Source: Pelodera strongyloides (taxonomy: Eukaryota > Nematoda > Chromadorea > Rhabditida > Rhabditidae). From it: a DNA stretch of 64,000 nt. A program made the translations under genes and the position numbers. The notes under the pieces were generated by a model. That model searched no databases. It had not been told where the DNA came from and saw only the letters and a program-made list of their open reading frames with translations. The DNA lies in contig JAANDG010000356.1 in the NCBI GenBank assembly GCA_036852015.1, forward strand, positions 85,867 through 149,866, in the 5' to 3' direction. Shown piece after piece: positions 45,401-57,334 of this stretch; positions within the stretch are counted from its first letter, which is position 1; each line of letters opens with the position of its first letter.

Positions 45401-48400
45401 TTCACTATGCTTTAAATTGGAACTTGTTTTTCACATTACTTTTGCGCTACGATAAAATGTGCACGTCGACTTAGTTTTGACGTCACAGATTCTGAAGCCG
45501 AAGCGTTATCGACAACCTGTCTCTGATGCATGCTTCACTTCAGCAGTGAAATCAATCTTCATCATTACTTCTGCGCTATGATGAAGTTTGCACGGCGACT
45601 ATTTTTGACGTCATATATTCTGTAGCAGAAGGCATGTTGCCCATATAAGTCAAATGCGCGTCTGACATAATCATTGAAGTTGATTAGCAGAATTACCTTG
45701 TCGTACGGCGAAGTTTGCACGTCAACTTTTTTTGACGTCATAGATTCTGAAGCAGAAGTTCGTAGTTGAGGACTGAGTCAAATGTGCGTCTCTCATCAGC
45801 ATTGAACTTCATTTGCATCATTACTTTGGCGTTACATGAAGTCTGCACGACGACTTATTTTTGACGTCGTAGATTATGAAGCAGAAGGGCCCGTTGCCCG
45901 TCTAAGTTAAATGCGCGTCTATCATCAAATTGAACTTCATTTGCATCATTACTTTGGCGTTACGATGAAGTTGCACGTCGACTTATTTTTGACGTCATAG
46001 ATTCTGAAGCAGAAGGACCCTGTTGCCCGTCTAAGTCATAGATTCTGAAGCAGAATACCGTTGCCCGTCTAAGTCAAGAGCGCTTCTGACAGTTATGGCT
46101 AAATTTTGAAGATTTTGATAGAGCTTCGGATTTCTAAACGTTAGCTCGCTCGGCGGGCCTTCGGCCCGCCTTCGCTCGCCCAACGTTTACTATGCTTTAA
46201 ATTGGAACTTCGCATTTGCACCGTTACTTTTGCGCTACGATAAAATTTGCACGTCGACTAAGTTTTGACGTCAAATTCTGAAGCCGAAGCGTTATCGACA
46301 ACCTGTCTCTGATGCATGCTTCACTTCAGCACTGAAATCGATCTTCATCGTTCTTCTGCTCTACGATGAAGTTTGCACGTCGACTTATTTGACGTCACAG
46401 ATTCTGAAGCCGAAGCGTTATCGACAACCTGTCTCTGATGCATGCTTCACTTCAGCACTGAAATCGATCTTCATGGTCACTTCTGCTCTACGATGAAATT
46501 TGCACGTCGACTTAGTTTTGACGTCACAGATTCTGAAGCCGAAGTGTTATCGACAATCTGTCGATGAACGCCTCACTTCAGCAGTGAAGTCGATCTTCAT
46601 CGTTACTTCTGCGCTACGATGAAGTTTGTACGTCGACTTATTTTGACGTCATATATTCTGTAGCAGAAGACATGTTGCCCATATAAGTCAAATGCGCGTC
46701 TGACATAATCATTGAAGTTGAATTGCAGCATTACCTTGTCGCTACGGCGAAGTTTGCACGTCAACTTATTTTTGACGTCATAGATTCTGAAGCAGAAGGC
46801 CCATTGCCCGTCTAAGTTAAATGCGCGTCTAGCATCAGCACTGAACTTCATTTGCATCATTACTTTGGCGTTACGATGAAATTTGCACGACGACTTATTT
46901 TTGACGTCGTGGATTCTGAAGAAGCTTTTTCGAAAAACAGTCTCTTATGTACACTTCACTTTCATTGAAACATTTGCATCATTACTTGGCGTTACGATGA
47001 AGTTTGCACGTCGACTTATTTTTAACGTCATAGATTCTGAAGCAGAACAGACGAAAAATGAACCTTCTTCTGAACTTCTCTCTTCATTCTGAATACGTTA
47101 GCACTTGGAATTCTTTTTGATGACGGACCAAAATGCAACTGACGGACGGCCACGGACAGAGGCAAGATAACTGATTCACGGAAAATGCAGTGAAACGCAG
47201 CAGCCGGGAAACAAAAACCTCACCAGTCCTTCTGTCTCAATGATAGTATTTGCAAAGAATATTTCCTTTACAATAGTTTCGATGAAAAACGTCTGTTGAA
47301 AAAAAATTCAGATAAACAGAAAGTAGTGAATCCCAAACTGAGGAACCAAATAGAGAATTTAGAAACCTGAAGAAAGAAAGGCTCAATCGCGAATTATATG
47401 CTGGGGAAAAATGGAAGACACTTACCAGAGACTAGGATGTTGTCAACAAATGTCTGGAGGAACAAATTCCGGGGAGTATCGGCCCATTTGCGTGAGGCAA
47501 GATGACTGAACGCGGAACGCAGCAAGCGACGCAGCAACTGAATAAAGAAAAAGAATTGTAAATTGAAAAAAAAAACATGACACAATATAATTTATTGAAA
47601 ACAACTGATTCACAAATAGTGCTCGCTCGTGAAAGCTGGAAAATGCAAAGTTTAAACACTCGTCAGTGATTCGAGCTCAAACAGTAAACCCAGAGAACTA
47701 CGGGATCACGAGAAAGATATCGAAATGATATACCAAATAAAAAAATATGGATAGACAAAACAAACCATAAGAAATTTGTCCATGCGCCACCTATCCACTG
47801 ATTTCCATTCCTGAAAAAGCCGAGATGATCAGTTTATCAGTTTCCTTTTCAAATAATCCAATCAGTGTTCGTCTTTGTTGCAGTCTCTATTCATTCCGGC
47901 TCGTTTACATATAAAAAGTGTTGTTGATACAAATAAGCTTACTAAAGATACAGGAGGTTGAAACTTACGCTGCCAAGACATTTCCATACAGTGATGAAAT
48001 ACAATGCTTTCTGTTCCTCTGTGGGAAAGACCGCAAGCAATCCAGCGATCTTTTCGGCTAGCTCTTCCTGACAAATGAGACAAATAAAATAGTAAAAAAA
48101 TAACAGGAAAAAAATAACCACTTAAAATTGATCATGCATCACAACTGTGATGTATTTTCCAAGCACTAAAATATAGACCACAATCAACAACAAACGTCCC
48201 TTGTTAAAATAAATTTTAAACAGACGAAATGCAACGAAAACAGAATACGTAATTTAAAAGGTACCAAATTAACCTACCTGCATAATCATTTGATCTTGCA
48301 TCCACATAACATAGTGAAGTCCCTTGCACAGACGCATCATATCAGAGTCAGAAAATGCTAAAATGAAGCGGTAATAAGAAAATCTAAATAACTAACAAAC

Positions 48401-48948
48401 GGAGATCGGAGATGGCTGGGTATGGGAAAATAAAACCCGAATGCCACACACATCACGAACTCCATCATCGCCCAGCAGTGTAACGGGCAGTTTTTAAGTT
48501 TTTTGAATTATTATGAAAATAAGCTAGGCGCGCAAAAATAGTATACTATATCATTTTACGTCTATTATCATTATGTCCACAGTAGGTAAACAGCATAACA
48601 CCACCGATTACAGAACAACTGAAAGGTGGACTAACTATTTTCTTTCACTGTAAGCGTGCGGTGCAACGAGTTCAATGAGGAAATTGGCATTTACCAGACA
48701 TGCAGATAAATCAATTTGTGCACATAACTTCGTATGAAGAAATAGTAATGAGGATAGGAGAACCGGCGCTTTCTTACGCTATCGTTACTTATTAAAGCCC
48801 AACCTTGTTTCTTCGAGGTTTTCTTAATCCACTGCTGAAGAGCTACTAAAGCTTTTTGCCGTACTGGAGGCTCCCCACAGGCTAGTTTCTGAGCAAATAC
48901 GATCTCGACGCTAGCGAGCTCATTGTCGTCTATTTCCATGTCCATCAT
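42498..48948 (-). CDS. Ribosomal RNA processing protein 1 (RRP1/NOP52 family)
   Basis: A nucleolar factor needed for 27S/28S pre-rRNA processing. The ATG at 48948 is two bases after a TTTCAG acceptor. Exons: 48804-48948, 48278-48357, 47969-48067, 47766-47810, 47426-47537 (or ending at a weaker donor about nine bases earlier), 47224-47292, 44411-44508, 43817-43902, 43420-43501, 43074-43194, 42734-42778 and 42498-42560. NOP52 hallmarks are FAQKLACGEPPVRQKAL with QQWIKK near the N-terminus, LCKGLHYVMWMQDQ, TEEQKALYFITVWKCL and EWKSVDRWRMDKFLM. The C-terminal part is basic (FKQRIQFQKTYQKT, KVRKGPRYNAS, KKGGKSKLRTHL), as in the family. All phases agree except the 47426/47292 join, which fits only with the weaker donor. 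Reading through the donor at 43074 gives an alternative end RDLRYIENER at 43027. The product is about 350 residues. The large intron 44509-47223 is full of repeats. Confidence 0.85.
44184..44357. mobile_element. Family A MITE in RRP1 intron
   Basis: TTAAAGCGAAATACGGCCGG and GGCTGGTATTTCGCTTTAA are inverted ends 174 bp apart. The interior is the same subfamily as the copies at 22338 and 38671. Confidence 0.85.
44860..47050. repeat. Diverged tandem array rich in GACGTC sites with TTCG hairpins
   Basis: About 15 copies of a 45 bp core (GTTTGCACGTCGACTTA, a T run, then GACGTCATAGATTCTGAAGC) occur near 44868, 44990, 45226, 45460, 45590, 45713, 45843, 45971, 46245, 46370, 46500, 46627, 46753, 46877 and 47003, spaced about 120-270 bp apart. 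Most contain the palindrome GACGTC and many the full TGACGTCA. Three longer units also carry CGGCGGGCCTTCGGCCCGCC near 45130, 45365 and 46148, a perfect GC stem closed by TTCG. The whole array sits in the large RRP1 intron. Confidence 0.8.
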
Positions 48949-51245
48949 GCCTGAAAGTATAAGAAGAGTTAGCACCGCAGTTTAAAGTTTTTATGTATTT
49001 ATTTGCTACCATACAGATCGAAGAGTTCCACAGAAGACATCTGCATTGGTGATCATAGAGAAACATGGACAGCAAATTTGGCACATTCAATTTATACAAA
49101 AACAAATAGACACGAAGAAATTTAAAATAAAAATAAAAACACCAATACAAAATTTTGTGCAATGCCGCAGCGCCCGCCTACTCCATGATTTGGACTAAAT
49201 GGCAATATTTCTTACTGCGCGTTCGCAAACGATTTTGTGAACGACATCCTTAGGTCTACTGTAACATGTTCAAAACCAAAACTACAAAATTTACACTTCA
49301 AAAGGTACTCAATTTATATGGAAAGTTAAAGCCGAAAAAAAACTGAAAACAAAACCAAAACTACAAAAGCGTTTGGACTAAATGTCAAAACTTCAAAACC
49401 AAAACACATCCTTAGGTCTACTGTAACATGTTCAAAACCAAAACTACAAAATTTTTACATTTATGGAAAAAGACACGCGTCAGTCTTCAACCAACATTCT
49501 CTAGTATCAAAGCTGTTTTAAGTACTTGGCCGGTAGCTAGATCTGCATCTAGAAAAAGTTGAACGCAGTTTATTGTACAGTCTTCTTTGACATCACCGGA
49601 CTTACAATTGTCCTAGCCTAGCGCTTGAGGTATCCAAACGCGAGGGTCAGGGACGTCAATCCTGTCCATCTCATGAACACGAAATACTTGCCCAGACCAC
49701 AGTAAAACCGGCAGTAGAAAAGTTGCTCACGACAAGATCACCAAATGGGTGAAAACCTAGGGGGAAAATGGGTTTCTCCATATCCTATGATCTCTCAAGA
49801 CATTCTGGGAGTTCTGAATATCTAAAACACACTGTTTGAATTTATCAGTTTGACAATAAACGTCCATGACTGGCCTCTCACGGTCATATTATGCACGTTG
49901 TCTATTTGTTGTCTTTTAGGCCTAACTTTATTTTGAGATTTCAAGTAGTTAGATAGATCTTGGGACTTCTCCGATGTCCTGGTCCGGGGATTGTCCACCG
50001 ACAAAAATCGGTTGAAATAAGGCGTTTTCATTAACCGGTTATCCAATAAACCATCCATCGTACAGAAAGAAAGAAAACTTACAAGAAACGAAAAAAATCT
50101 GTCTTGTTAATGGAAACAACTTTACACTCCATAGATTTTATCATTTTATGACGGCTAGATATCAATACGGGTGTATTGACTTGACAACTAGCACACAAAA
50201 GAATGAGAGTTCACTCGATTGTATAGATTCCAGTTTACCAATACAATGGTTGAAACAGAAGGGCGAGGTCCGAATGAATCAAGATAAGGGAAGTCTGTGT
50301 CGTTGTGAAGGCGATCTCGAGAGGCACGGAAATACAGGGATGAACTTCAGTTGTTGTATCGAAGAGGTCGTCTCTCCGATTTACCGGTATTATAGTATTT
50401 CGATTAGGACGCAAATAACCCTCTTTTAGCTACAAGTGGTGAGTAATTTGGTGTAGTTTTTTGGTGATTGGTTTTGGTTTTTGGTAATTTTGGTGAATAT
50501 ATGTTACAACCGACATGGGTCTTCAATTGAGAATAGTTGTATATTTTGAAAAAAGAAACAGACTACGCACTCTGCACGTGAACGACGCAAGCTTTTAAAC
50601 TATATATTGAAGTACCCCTGATATCGGAGTACTATCGTTTGCGTTATTCGAAAGGCAGTGTAGATACTGCATGGAAGAAATAGTAGGTAAAGTGCGAAAT
50701 TATCAAATGCTCAAAAAGAAAGGCGGCCATTAAAGAGACGGTCCCATCAAAATAAAAAATAAATGGACTTTATTATAATATATGTACACTAAGTTACGGC
50801 TAGACTTTATCCTGCCATGTCAGAAAACAAATTGCGTCTCCCGGGATACCTCGACTAGATCTCCAGTCTGAAAATCGACACCGAAAAATTTCAGCGGGAT
50901 AATCTATTATTTCGTCACTGCGTATTTAGGTGTAGTGAAGGTTCTAAACACCATGCCGAAAAATCACATTCCTTAACAGTAAACATGTTTTCGTGCTGGG
51001 AATTTCTGTTTAATATACTCGGTTTCGAGTGGTTTATTATTTTTTATTTTCTGGCCCGGCGCGGCGGCGATGGCAAAAATCTATTTTTTTAAAGTTTAGT
51101 TTGTAATTACGTTGTTAATTTTTACTTTATGTTTTATAGAGAACTGCTGAACACCGTATGTTTTGTTTTCTCTGCATGAACACCTTCTCTTCTTCGGTAT
51201 TTTTGGTTTTTGGTTTTGTTTGTTTTAATAACCGTTTATCGGCAG
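48949..51245. other. Intergenic region between divergent RRP1 and TAF8 genes
   Basis: No convincing exon. A direct repeat of about 50 bp (ATCCTTAGGTCTACTGTAAC followed by ATGTTCAAAACCAAAACTAC) occurs at about 49243-49292 and 49408-49456. Two open frames, 49822-50058 (minus) and 50148-50429 (plus), start with ATG but show no splice context or recognisable motif. Confidence 0.5.
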
Positions 51246-54011
51246 ATGCACGCTGGCGGTTCGTCGTCGTCGTCTCGACCAAGAACTCCTGTAGCCCAAC
51301 CTCCAAAAGAGCCCGATGCGTAAGTGTTATTTTTTCGTTTGCAGGCAAAATGTTGCGTCAACGTCATTGCCGACTGTGTCCATTTTCTAGCATGAGGATT
51401 ATGCCTCCCTAAACATATATATACAGCTAGGGAGACGTGTAGGATCGTGGCTTTATTTATTATGTTCTTCTAGTGGTCTATGGATGACTCACTCTGGCTA
51501 TGGCGTGGTGGCTACTGACGTTGCATACCGTCGGTTAGTTCGACAAGCTGCCGCCACTATCGTCAACACAAATGGTTTCGACTATGTTAACACCGTGACT
51601 TTGGAAATTTTGACGTACATTGCTAATGCATGTGAGTTATATATTTCTATAATCTATATATTTCACTCTGGCTATGGCGTGGTGTAAGCTTTTGATTGTC
51701 GCCGTTCTCGAGCTGTTGGAAGTTGTACCTGTTTATTGCAGACATGGCTACTACATGCGAAGGGATAAAGAGGGTGTGTGAAGTTGCCTCGCGGTCCAAG
51801 GCTAATCCATCAGATACATGGGTAGGTAGACAGTTTTCCTTTTTTTTAACGATACGATTGGGACGGGGACTTGGGGACGGTTCTTCATCTGCATTAAAAT
51901 TCTATCATATTGAATCGTTTCAAATTCTTTGAGCCATGGTTAAATTTTAGGTTGCGTTGGCTGAGCTTGGACAGGATGTAAATTCCCTTCTTCCTTTCTT
52001 GGAACAATTACATAAAACTGGAAATATTGTTATTCCTCCAGTACGTTTGTTTCAGCTCGAATTTGTTTTGAAAATTTTGCAATCCATAAAAAAAAACAGT
52101 ATTCTTGCTATATATCCGTTTAAAAAATCAATATCCAACGAAGGAATTTGTTCTTAATGTTCCTTTTTGTATTAAGTTTACTTTCCTCAACACGCTTGTC
52201 TGTATAGATGTATATGATATATTTTCAGCCCGCCAAATTGCATCTCCCAAGCCTTCATCTCCGTTACCGGTAGGCTATCTATTTATAGCTGCGGTTTCCT
52301 TTGTTTGCGCCGTACCGCTTCCGCTCCGCCATCAGAGTTTATGTTATCTATGACTATTTCCTCGCCTGTGTGACAAATTCCATTGCAAACACTTAGAAGT
52401 TTGTCATTTACGATTTGTTTGTCATATGTCATATCTAAGTGGTTATGTTTGTTTGTACCCTTGCTTTTCTTCAGATCGGTCGTAATCGTCCACATCCTGC
52501 ATACGTAGATGACTTTCTGCCACCGTTTCCGGACCCACATACTTATATTAAGACAGAGGTGATTAGTTATTTGTTATTTTATCTCATCTTTATACTGCGT
52601 AGTCTTGATTTATCCATATATTGCTTTACGTAATAAGAATATACTACTTCTTAGAACGTAGAAATATTTTAGCCGCATTTTCTCAAAAGTAACGCATAAG
52701 TTTTTTCAATGCTTTTTGCCTGCCTCGTTCTTTGGCAGCCCCATTTTTTGGGATCGTTTCAGTTCAGGTCGTATGATCATAAATACAAAACAATTAACAT
52801 GTGTGAGCTTATGTGTGACATCAACAGCAAGAATAAAGAATAATAATTGCCTTTCCAGATCACCGGCGATCCCGAGTCTTCGTACGAAAAGGTCCGGGAG
52901 CAAGCTGCGGAGGTTGCCCGTGAGAATCGAAAGAATGTGATTGATTTGATGCTTCGCTCATATCCTTCCACGTGCCTCTACAGGGAATTTCTGGCGAAAG
53001 CCACACGACACGCACAACAAATTGTAAGATTCTATTGCTTTGTTTTTTCCTCCGTAATTTTACCTTTGCCGTACTCTCCGTTTCTCTTTTCACGCTGATT
53101 GCAAACCTCTGTTTATTGGACTAGGTATTTTATGAAAATTGACTTTAAAATCTTATTCAAATAATTATGTATTCGCTGTGATGTCAGATTATGCGGCAGG
53201 CACCTAAACCTATATATTTTTTAGCTTGAAGACCGCGTTCGTTCCAATGAAGCAATGAAAGCTGCTAGGCAACAGGCACTTCGTAAGGCCCGAGTGGAAA
53301 GGTACTGATTATGCATCTCTCTGTCTGTCTCTGTCTCTTGCTTCGTCTATCCATTGCTATTCTGACAATACCTCTCTCTTTCTCTGTCTCTCTCTCTCGC
53401 TTCGTATTCGCCTATATATTCTGACAATACAATACCTCTCTCTGTCTGTCTCTCTGTCTCGTTTGGTCTATCTATGCCTGTCAAGTAATATGCGAGATTT
53501 TAAAATATAAATAGAGAGTTCAATATAATTAATTCAGGGAGTTGGCAAATGTAAAGGAGTTGCCCGGGGACCTTGGTGACGACATTCTGGAGGATATGGA
53601 TGAAACGTCACAAGATAGTGTGGTCCGTTTTATGTATATTTGATTTCATACATACATATTGCTTCGTTCATGCCGCTGAGAATTTTTGCAATCGTACAAA
53701 TCGGTCGTGTGCTACTGCTACGGAAGTTGTATGGGTATTTCATAGCTCTGTAAAATTTAATTTATGTAACTTGCAAATGTCGAAGATGATTCAGTGTTGA
53801 TCCCACCTATTTCCAGTTGGACGATTTCTCTGACGATGAAGATAATTTGGACCAGTTCGCTCTGCACGACACGGTCTGTAGCATGGTTCGCACACGACTA
53901 TCCCCGGCTTGTTTTGGTCTGTTTTGTAGTGTTTTTCTGTTTTCCTACTTTTTCTGTTTTCCTACTCTACTCTACGGTTCGTTCTCCCGTGTGATAGGTG
54001 ATAGGTTGTAA
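51246..54011 (+). CDS. TFIID subunit 8 (TAF8 family)
   Basis: TAF8 is a TFIID subunit that pairs with TAF10 through a histone fold. The ATG at 51246 immediately follows a GGCAG acceptor. Phase-matched exons: 51246-51319, 51474-51631, 51742-51821, 51951-52040, 52475-52558, 52859-53023, 53225-53301, 53538-53619 and 53817-54011. The histone fold is in exons 2-3 (DVAYRRLVRQAAATIV, TLEILTYIANAC), and VALAELGQDVNSLLPFL follows. The family's second hallmark is in exon 52475-52558: DDFLPPFPDPHTYIKT. A helical basic region and an acidic stretch (FSDDEDNLDQFALHD) close the protein. After that point the frame runs through a hydrophobic segment to TAA at 54009, which looks less protein-like, so a further intron starting at GTCTGT (53875) is possible. 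An extra 41-nt acceptor/donor-bounded segment at 52229-52269 would break the frame if included, although its translation (SPKPSSPLP) suits the family. Confidence 0.85.
53320..53462. repeat. TC/TG-rich simple repeat in TAF8 intron
   Basis: CTCTCTGTCTGTCTC and related blocks, with a CTATNNATTGCTATTCTGACAATAC-type segment duplicated, between TAF8 exons. Confidence 0.85.
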
Positions 54012-54261
54012 CACTCATCGAATCTCATGTTGTGTGTTTCTTGTTAGTGGTTTGAGACACTAACTTTACATGGAAATGCTCATGTAAACTTATAAAATTA
54101 TAAATCCTACTTTGCCGACGAAATGTAAACTGGTCAGTAGGCTGTAGTCCTGAAGTATCTTATTATATAAAGGAGAAGAGTTTACTTTTTTGTTTGTGTG
54201 AACATAACGAAATCCTTTCATAAAGAAAATTTTCTATTGTCAAAGAGCATACAAAATCTTT

Positions 54262-55190
54262 GCCGCTGGCGAGATTCGAACTAGAGTGGGGTCAAAACGG
54301 CTCATTTTGCGAGCCGGCTCGCGAGCCGTCTCTTTTCGAGCCGATCCGCCTTTCTAACAGAGATCGGGTACGGGTTGAGCCGCGAGCCGCAGTCAAAAGG
54401 AAACGGCTCACGGCTCGAGCCGCGAGCCGCCGTCAAAAAGAAACGGCTCACGGCTCGAGCCGTGAGCCGCTACCAAAAGAGAAGCGGGTACGGCTCACAT
54501 TTTAGTAAATTAAAATATTTTCGTTATTTAATCAAACAAAATGTAAAAAAGGTAATTTTTTGTTAGTACAAAGTTTACAATGCACAAAAATCATCATAAT
54601 GAGGGCGGAGTTCGAAATAATGAGCGTTCACAACTATAATTGTACATGCCCATTATTGATTGATTATTTGCTGTTTTTTGGTTTCTCCCGTGAACATAAT
54701 AGTTTCGTATCATAATGATTTGTGTTTCTAATTATTTTCTGTCTTTAATTAGGCACCTGTGGCTTTCCACCGTAGTGTAGCGTTCATGAAATTTACTTTA
54801 TATGTAGCACACTACCGAAAAACTAGTTTACGCGCGTTTATTTTTCACATTTTAACTGTTTTTGAAACTAGTTTGTTTATTTAAGAATTTTTTTCAAAAT
54901 TATATAAATAAGCATGAGCCGGCTCGCAGGTGAGCTGTGTCTTCGGGTTGAAGGCGAGCCGGCTCGGCCCGTGAGCCGCAAGCCGTGTCAGACGCGAGCC
55001 GGCTCACCCCCCGAGCCGTATGTGGGAGTCAAAGGCGAGCCGGCTCAACCCGTGAGCCGCCCTTCGGCGAGCCGGCTCGTGAGCTGCCTGAGCCGTTTTG
55101 ACCCCACTCTAATTCGAACCCACAGCAGCGCATAACCTCTCGATTCATAGTCCAACGCTCTACCTGTTGAGCTATGCTAGCTTATCCCAA
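54262..55190 (-). pseudogene. tRNA-like sequence (tRNA pseudogene or SINE) split by the hAT element
   Basis: On the minus strand, 55190-55112 reads GCATAGCTCAACAGGTAGAG (A box and D arm), then an anticodon-arm-like part, then GTGGGTTCGAAT (B box). The remainder (CTCGCCAGCGGCA) is on the other side of the insertion at 54274-54262. Rejoined at the duplicated eight bases, GTGGG/CTCGC can form a T stem. The anticodon stem has a mismatch and the acceptor stem pairs poorly, so it is not a working tRNA even without the insertion. Confidence 0.5.
54282..55111. mobile_element. Non-autonomous hAT-type element (830 bp) with 8 bp target duplication
   Basis: The terminal inverted repeats are TAGAGTGGGGTCAAAACGG at 54282 and its mirror CCGTTTTGACCCCACTCTA ending at 55111. 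They are flanked on both sides by the 8 bp direct repeat ATTCGAAC (54274-54281 and 55112-55119). Eight-base duplications and TAGAG-type ends point to hAT transposons. Subterminal regions hold many copies of GAGCCG/CGGCTC motifs (about 54298-54500 and 54915-55090), as expected of hAT transposase-binding repeats. No transposase frame is present. Confidence 0.85.
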
Positions 55191-55359
55191 GCATAATCCT
55201 CTGCCCTACATACAGCACATTCAATAGCAAATTTGCATGGTAGCATTAGTCGAGTGGTGATCCAAACTGATTATTATACGTTTCCACAATCAGAGACGTG
55301 TGAATGTGTGGGAGGAGAAAGAGACGAGAGTTAACTTTTTAAATTGTAGCAATCCTTTT

Positions 55360-55617
55360 TTAAATAAGGAAACAATCGGCCGAAGGCCGATTCCTCCAGG
55401 CGGAGAAGAGCCCGTAGGGCTCTTCGAACGGCTGGTAGCTAAATAAGTATGTGGTCTTCCAGTTATTGAACCGCTTCCCGAATTTCGTCCCTATCTCGCC
55501 TGTCTTGTTTCTGAGGACGGAGCAGAGGAAGACACGTTTGATGGAGATTCCGGAAAGAAAGGAGATGATGAAGTGCATGTAGGTCTTTGATTTTAAATCA
55601 TTATTATCTTCAGACAT
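55360..55617 (-). CDS. Hypothetical 85-residue ORF, doubtful
   Basis: ATG-started frame (MSEDNNDLKSKTYMHF ...) ending in TAA. It is mixed in composition, basic in the middle (LRNKTGEIGTKFGKRF) and rich in aromatic residues. Its 3' third is made of GC-rich hairpins (GAGCCCTACGGGCTC and CGGCCTTCGGCCG), which resemble the hairpins in the RRP1 intron repeats. I recognise no family. It may be a last exon, a pseudogene or chance. Confidence 0.2.
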   Translation of the reverse strand: MSEDNNDLKSKTYMHFIISFLSGISIKRVFLCSVLRNKTGEIGTKFGKRFNNWKTTYLFSYQPFEEPYGLFSAWRNRPSADCFLI

Positions 55618-55619
55618 TC

Positions 55620-56430
55620 GGATATATCAATTTAGTAACTATTCCGACAGCGACTGTATATTGACATATTGACATCGACTCATTGTGCATGTACATAGGG
55701 ACTTAGGGAGGACCATCGACGGTCCTGAGTCTTCAATAAAGAATGACCAGTAGTTTGACATTTCGGCTTGTTCTTTGTGAAATGCTGTCAGTTTGCCTCG
55801 CATTGTTGTGCACGCATTCTAATATCGCTTTTGGCACCGATTGGCAGTATTTTATCCTCTATTTACCTTTTGGCAATCATATTAGACATTTTCCAGTTTA
55901 GGTAGTGGATAATGCATACCTCAGGCCGGTGCGCATGCCCACTCAGGTCGATTCAGCGATGATGGAGCACTGATAACAATAGGGAAACGAATGTGGAGCC
56001 TACATAAACGCCTCGCCGACCATCTGACAACCACTTAGAGACCATTTGCCGACGGTTTTCTCGAAAAAAAGCTGGAGATCTCAAAGTGATTTGTCATGGT
56101 TTCGACTTTGGTCCCCGAAAAAAAAAGAGAACCGTCCCCAATTGGTTGTTGCTTCCGTTTCATATGTATGTATGTGTGGAGTATTGTGAATGATATTACT
56201 ATGCTATGTTTATATTTTATTGTAAGATTGTATAATTGTGTTTCGCACTCATTTCACTTGTTTTACGGGTACTTTGTGCATCTATTGTAATAATTACAAA
56301 CAGTTTTGTCCAATCGCGACATGATGCATAGCTTCATTTTACCGCATTGAATTGGTAATGTTTCATCAAATCGAAAATAAACATTCTTTTTTCGATTTTG
56401 TTTACTTCTGTCTAAATGTTTTACCCGCAT
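55620..56430. other. Featureless intergenic DNA
   Basis: No splice-supported exon, RNA gene or repeat family recognised. Confidence 0.4.
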
Positions 56431-56899
56431 CAGTGTGGCACACAACGAGTGACAGTGTGGCGAGATCAGTCTTGGCTAATCAATTCAGTTTAACAGGAGG
56501 CGCAGAATCGTAGCACCTTCATATTCTCTCTAACCTGCCCAGATAGCCAACAACATCCAGCAATATTTTACGCAATTTTATTTTCAAATCAAGGCAATTT
56601 ATGAAAACAAAAAAATATTCATGTTTCTGGTGAACCTGACCCTTTCAACATCTTTGAATAGGTAAAAATTACGCTACATAATACATTTGCATATTAGTTG
56701 TGTTTGCGAAAAGTAACTCCGATTTGGGTCTACATTCCCGAGAAAACCGTGTGTATTAGCATGCATTATCGATCGGACCACCCAGGCTTGATCCGCGTTG
56801 CGTGCCGCGTGACGTTCGTTATCGGTCGGGGGGCCGAATTGGGTGGGCGCCTGACCCTCACTCGACTGAAAAACTGTCTTTTCGACTGTCTTTTCACGT

Positions 56900-57170
56900 T
56901 TGCCACAATGTTTTCTAGAAATGTATTTTAGATGTATTAGATATGTATTTCAGCAAGATGTGTTTCAGTGCAAACTGATCCCGCCACAAAAAACTGGTCT
57001 CGCCACACTGTTTTCAACATCAGTCTCAACTGAAATTCATCTTGCCACAGGGTTTTCTGTCTTGAAAACAGTGTGGCGAGATCAGTTTCAACTGAAATAC
57101 ATCTTGCCACAGGGTTTTCTGTCTTGAAAACAGTGTGGCGAGATCAGTTTCAACTGAAATACATTCAACT
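56900..57170. repeat. Degenerate and inverted satellite units next to the main array
   Basis: Between 56900 and 57000 a weak forward copy occurs (AGCAAGATGTGTTTCAG, then CTGATCCCGCCACA). From about 57000 to 57165 two copies run in the opposite orientation (CATCTTGCCACAGGGTTTTC followed by GAAAACAGTGTGGCGAGATC). A further short inverted piece lies at 56450-56475. A unique stretch (about 57175-57330) separates these from the main array. Confidence 0.8.
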
Positions 57171-57334
57171 GAAATTTTTTCTCTTCTCTCACTTGTTCGC
57201 TGCGCTTCGTTCGCTTCGCTCACCAAGCTTCGCTCACTATTCGCTACGAGAAAAAACTCCGTTTTGCATACATGAAACCGAAAACTAGACAGTGAAAATA
57301 ATCATTTATTCAGTGGTATCAGGTTTTAGTGGTA

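Noticed and set aside
49822..50429. Two ATG-started ORFs (minus 49822-50058, plus 50148-50429)
   Set aside because: Neither has splice context, a motif or coding-like composition strong enough to call.
52229..52269. Extra TAF8 exon of 41 nt
   Set aside because: It has good splice sites and a plausible translation, but both neighbours are phase 0 and joining them directly keeps the frame while including it breaks the frame. Left out but noted.
54260..55135. Arg/Glu-rich ORFs
   Set aside because: They lie inside the hAT element and translate its GAGCCG/CGGCTC subterminal repeats.
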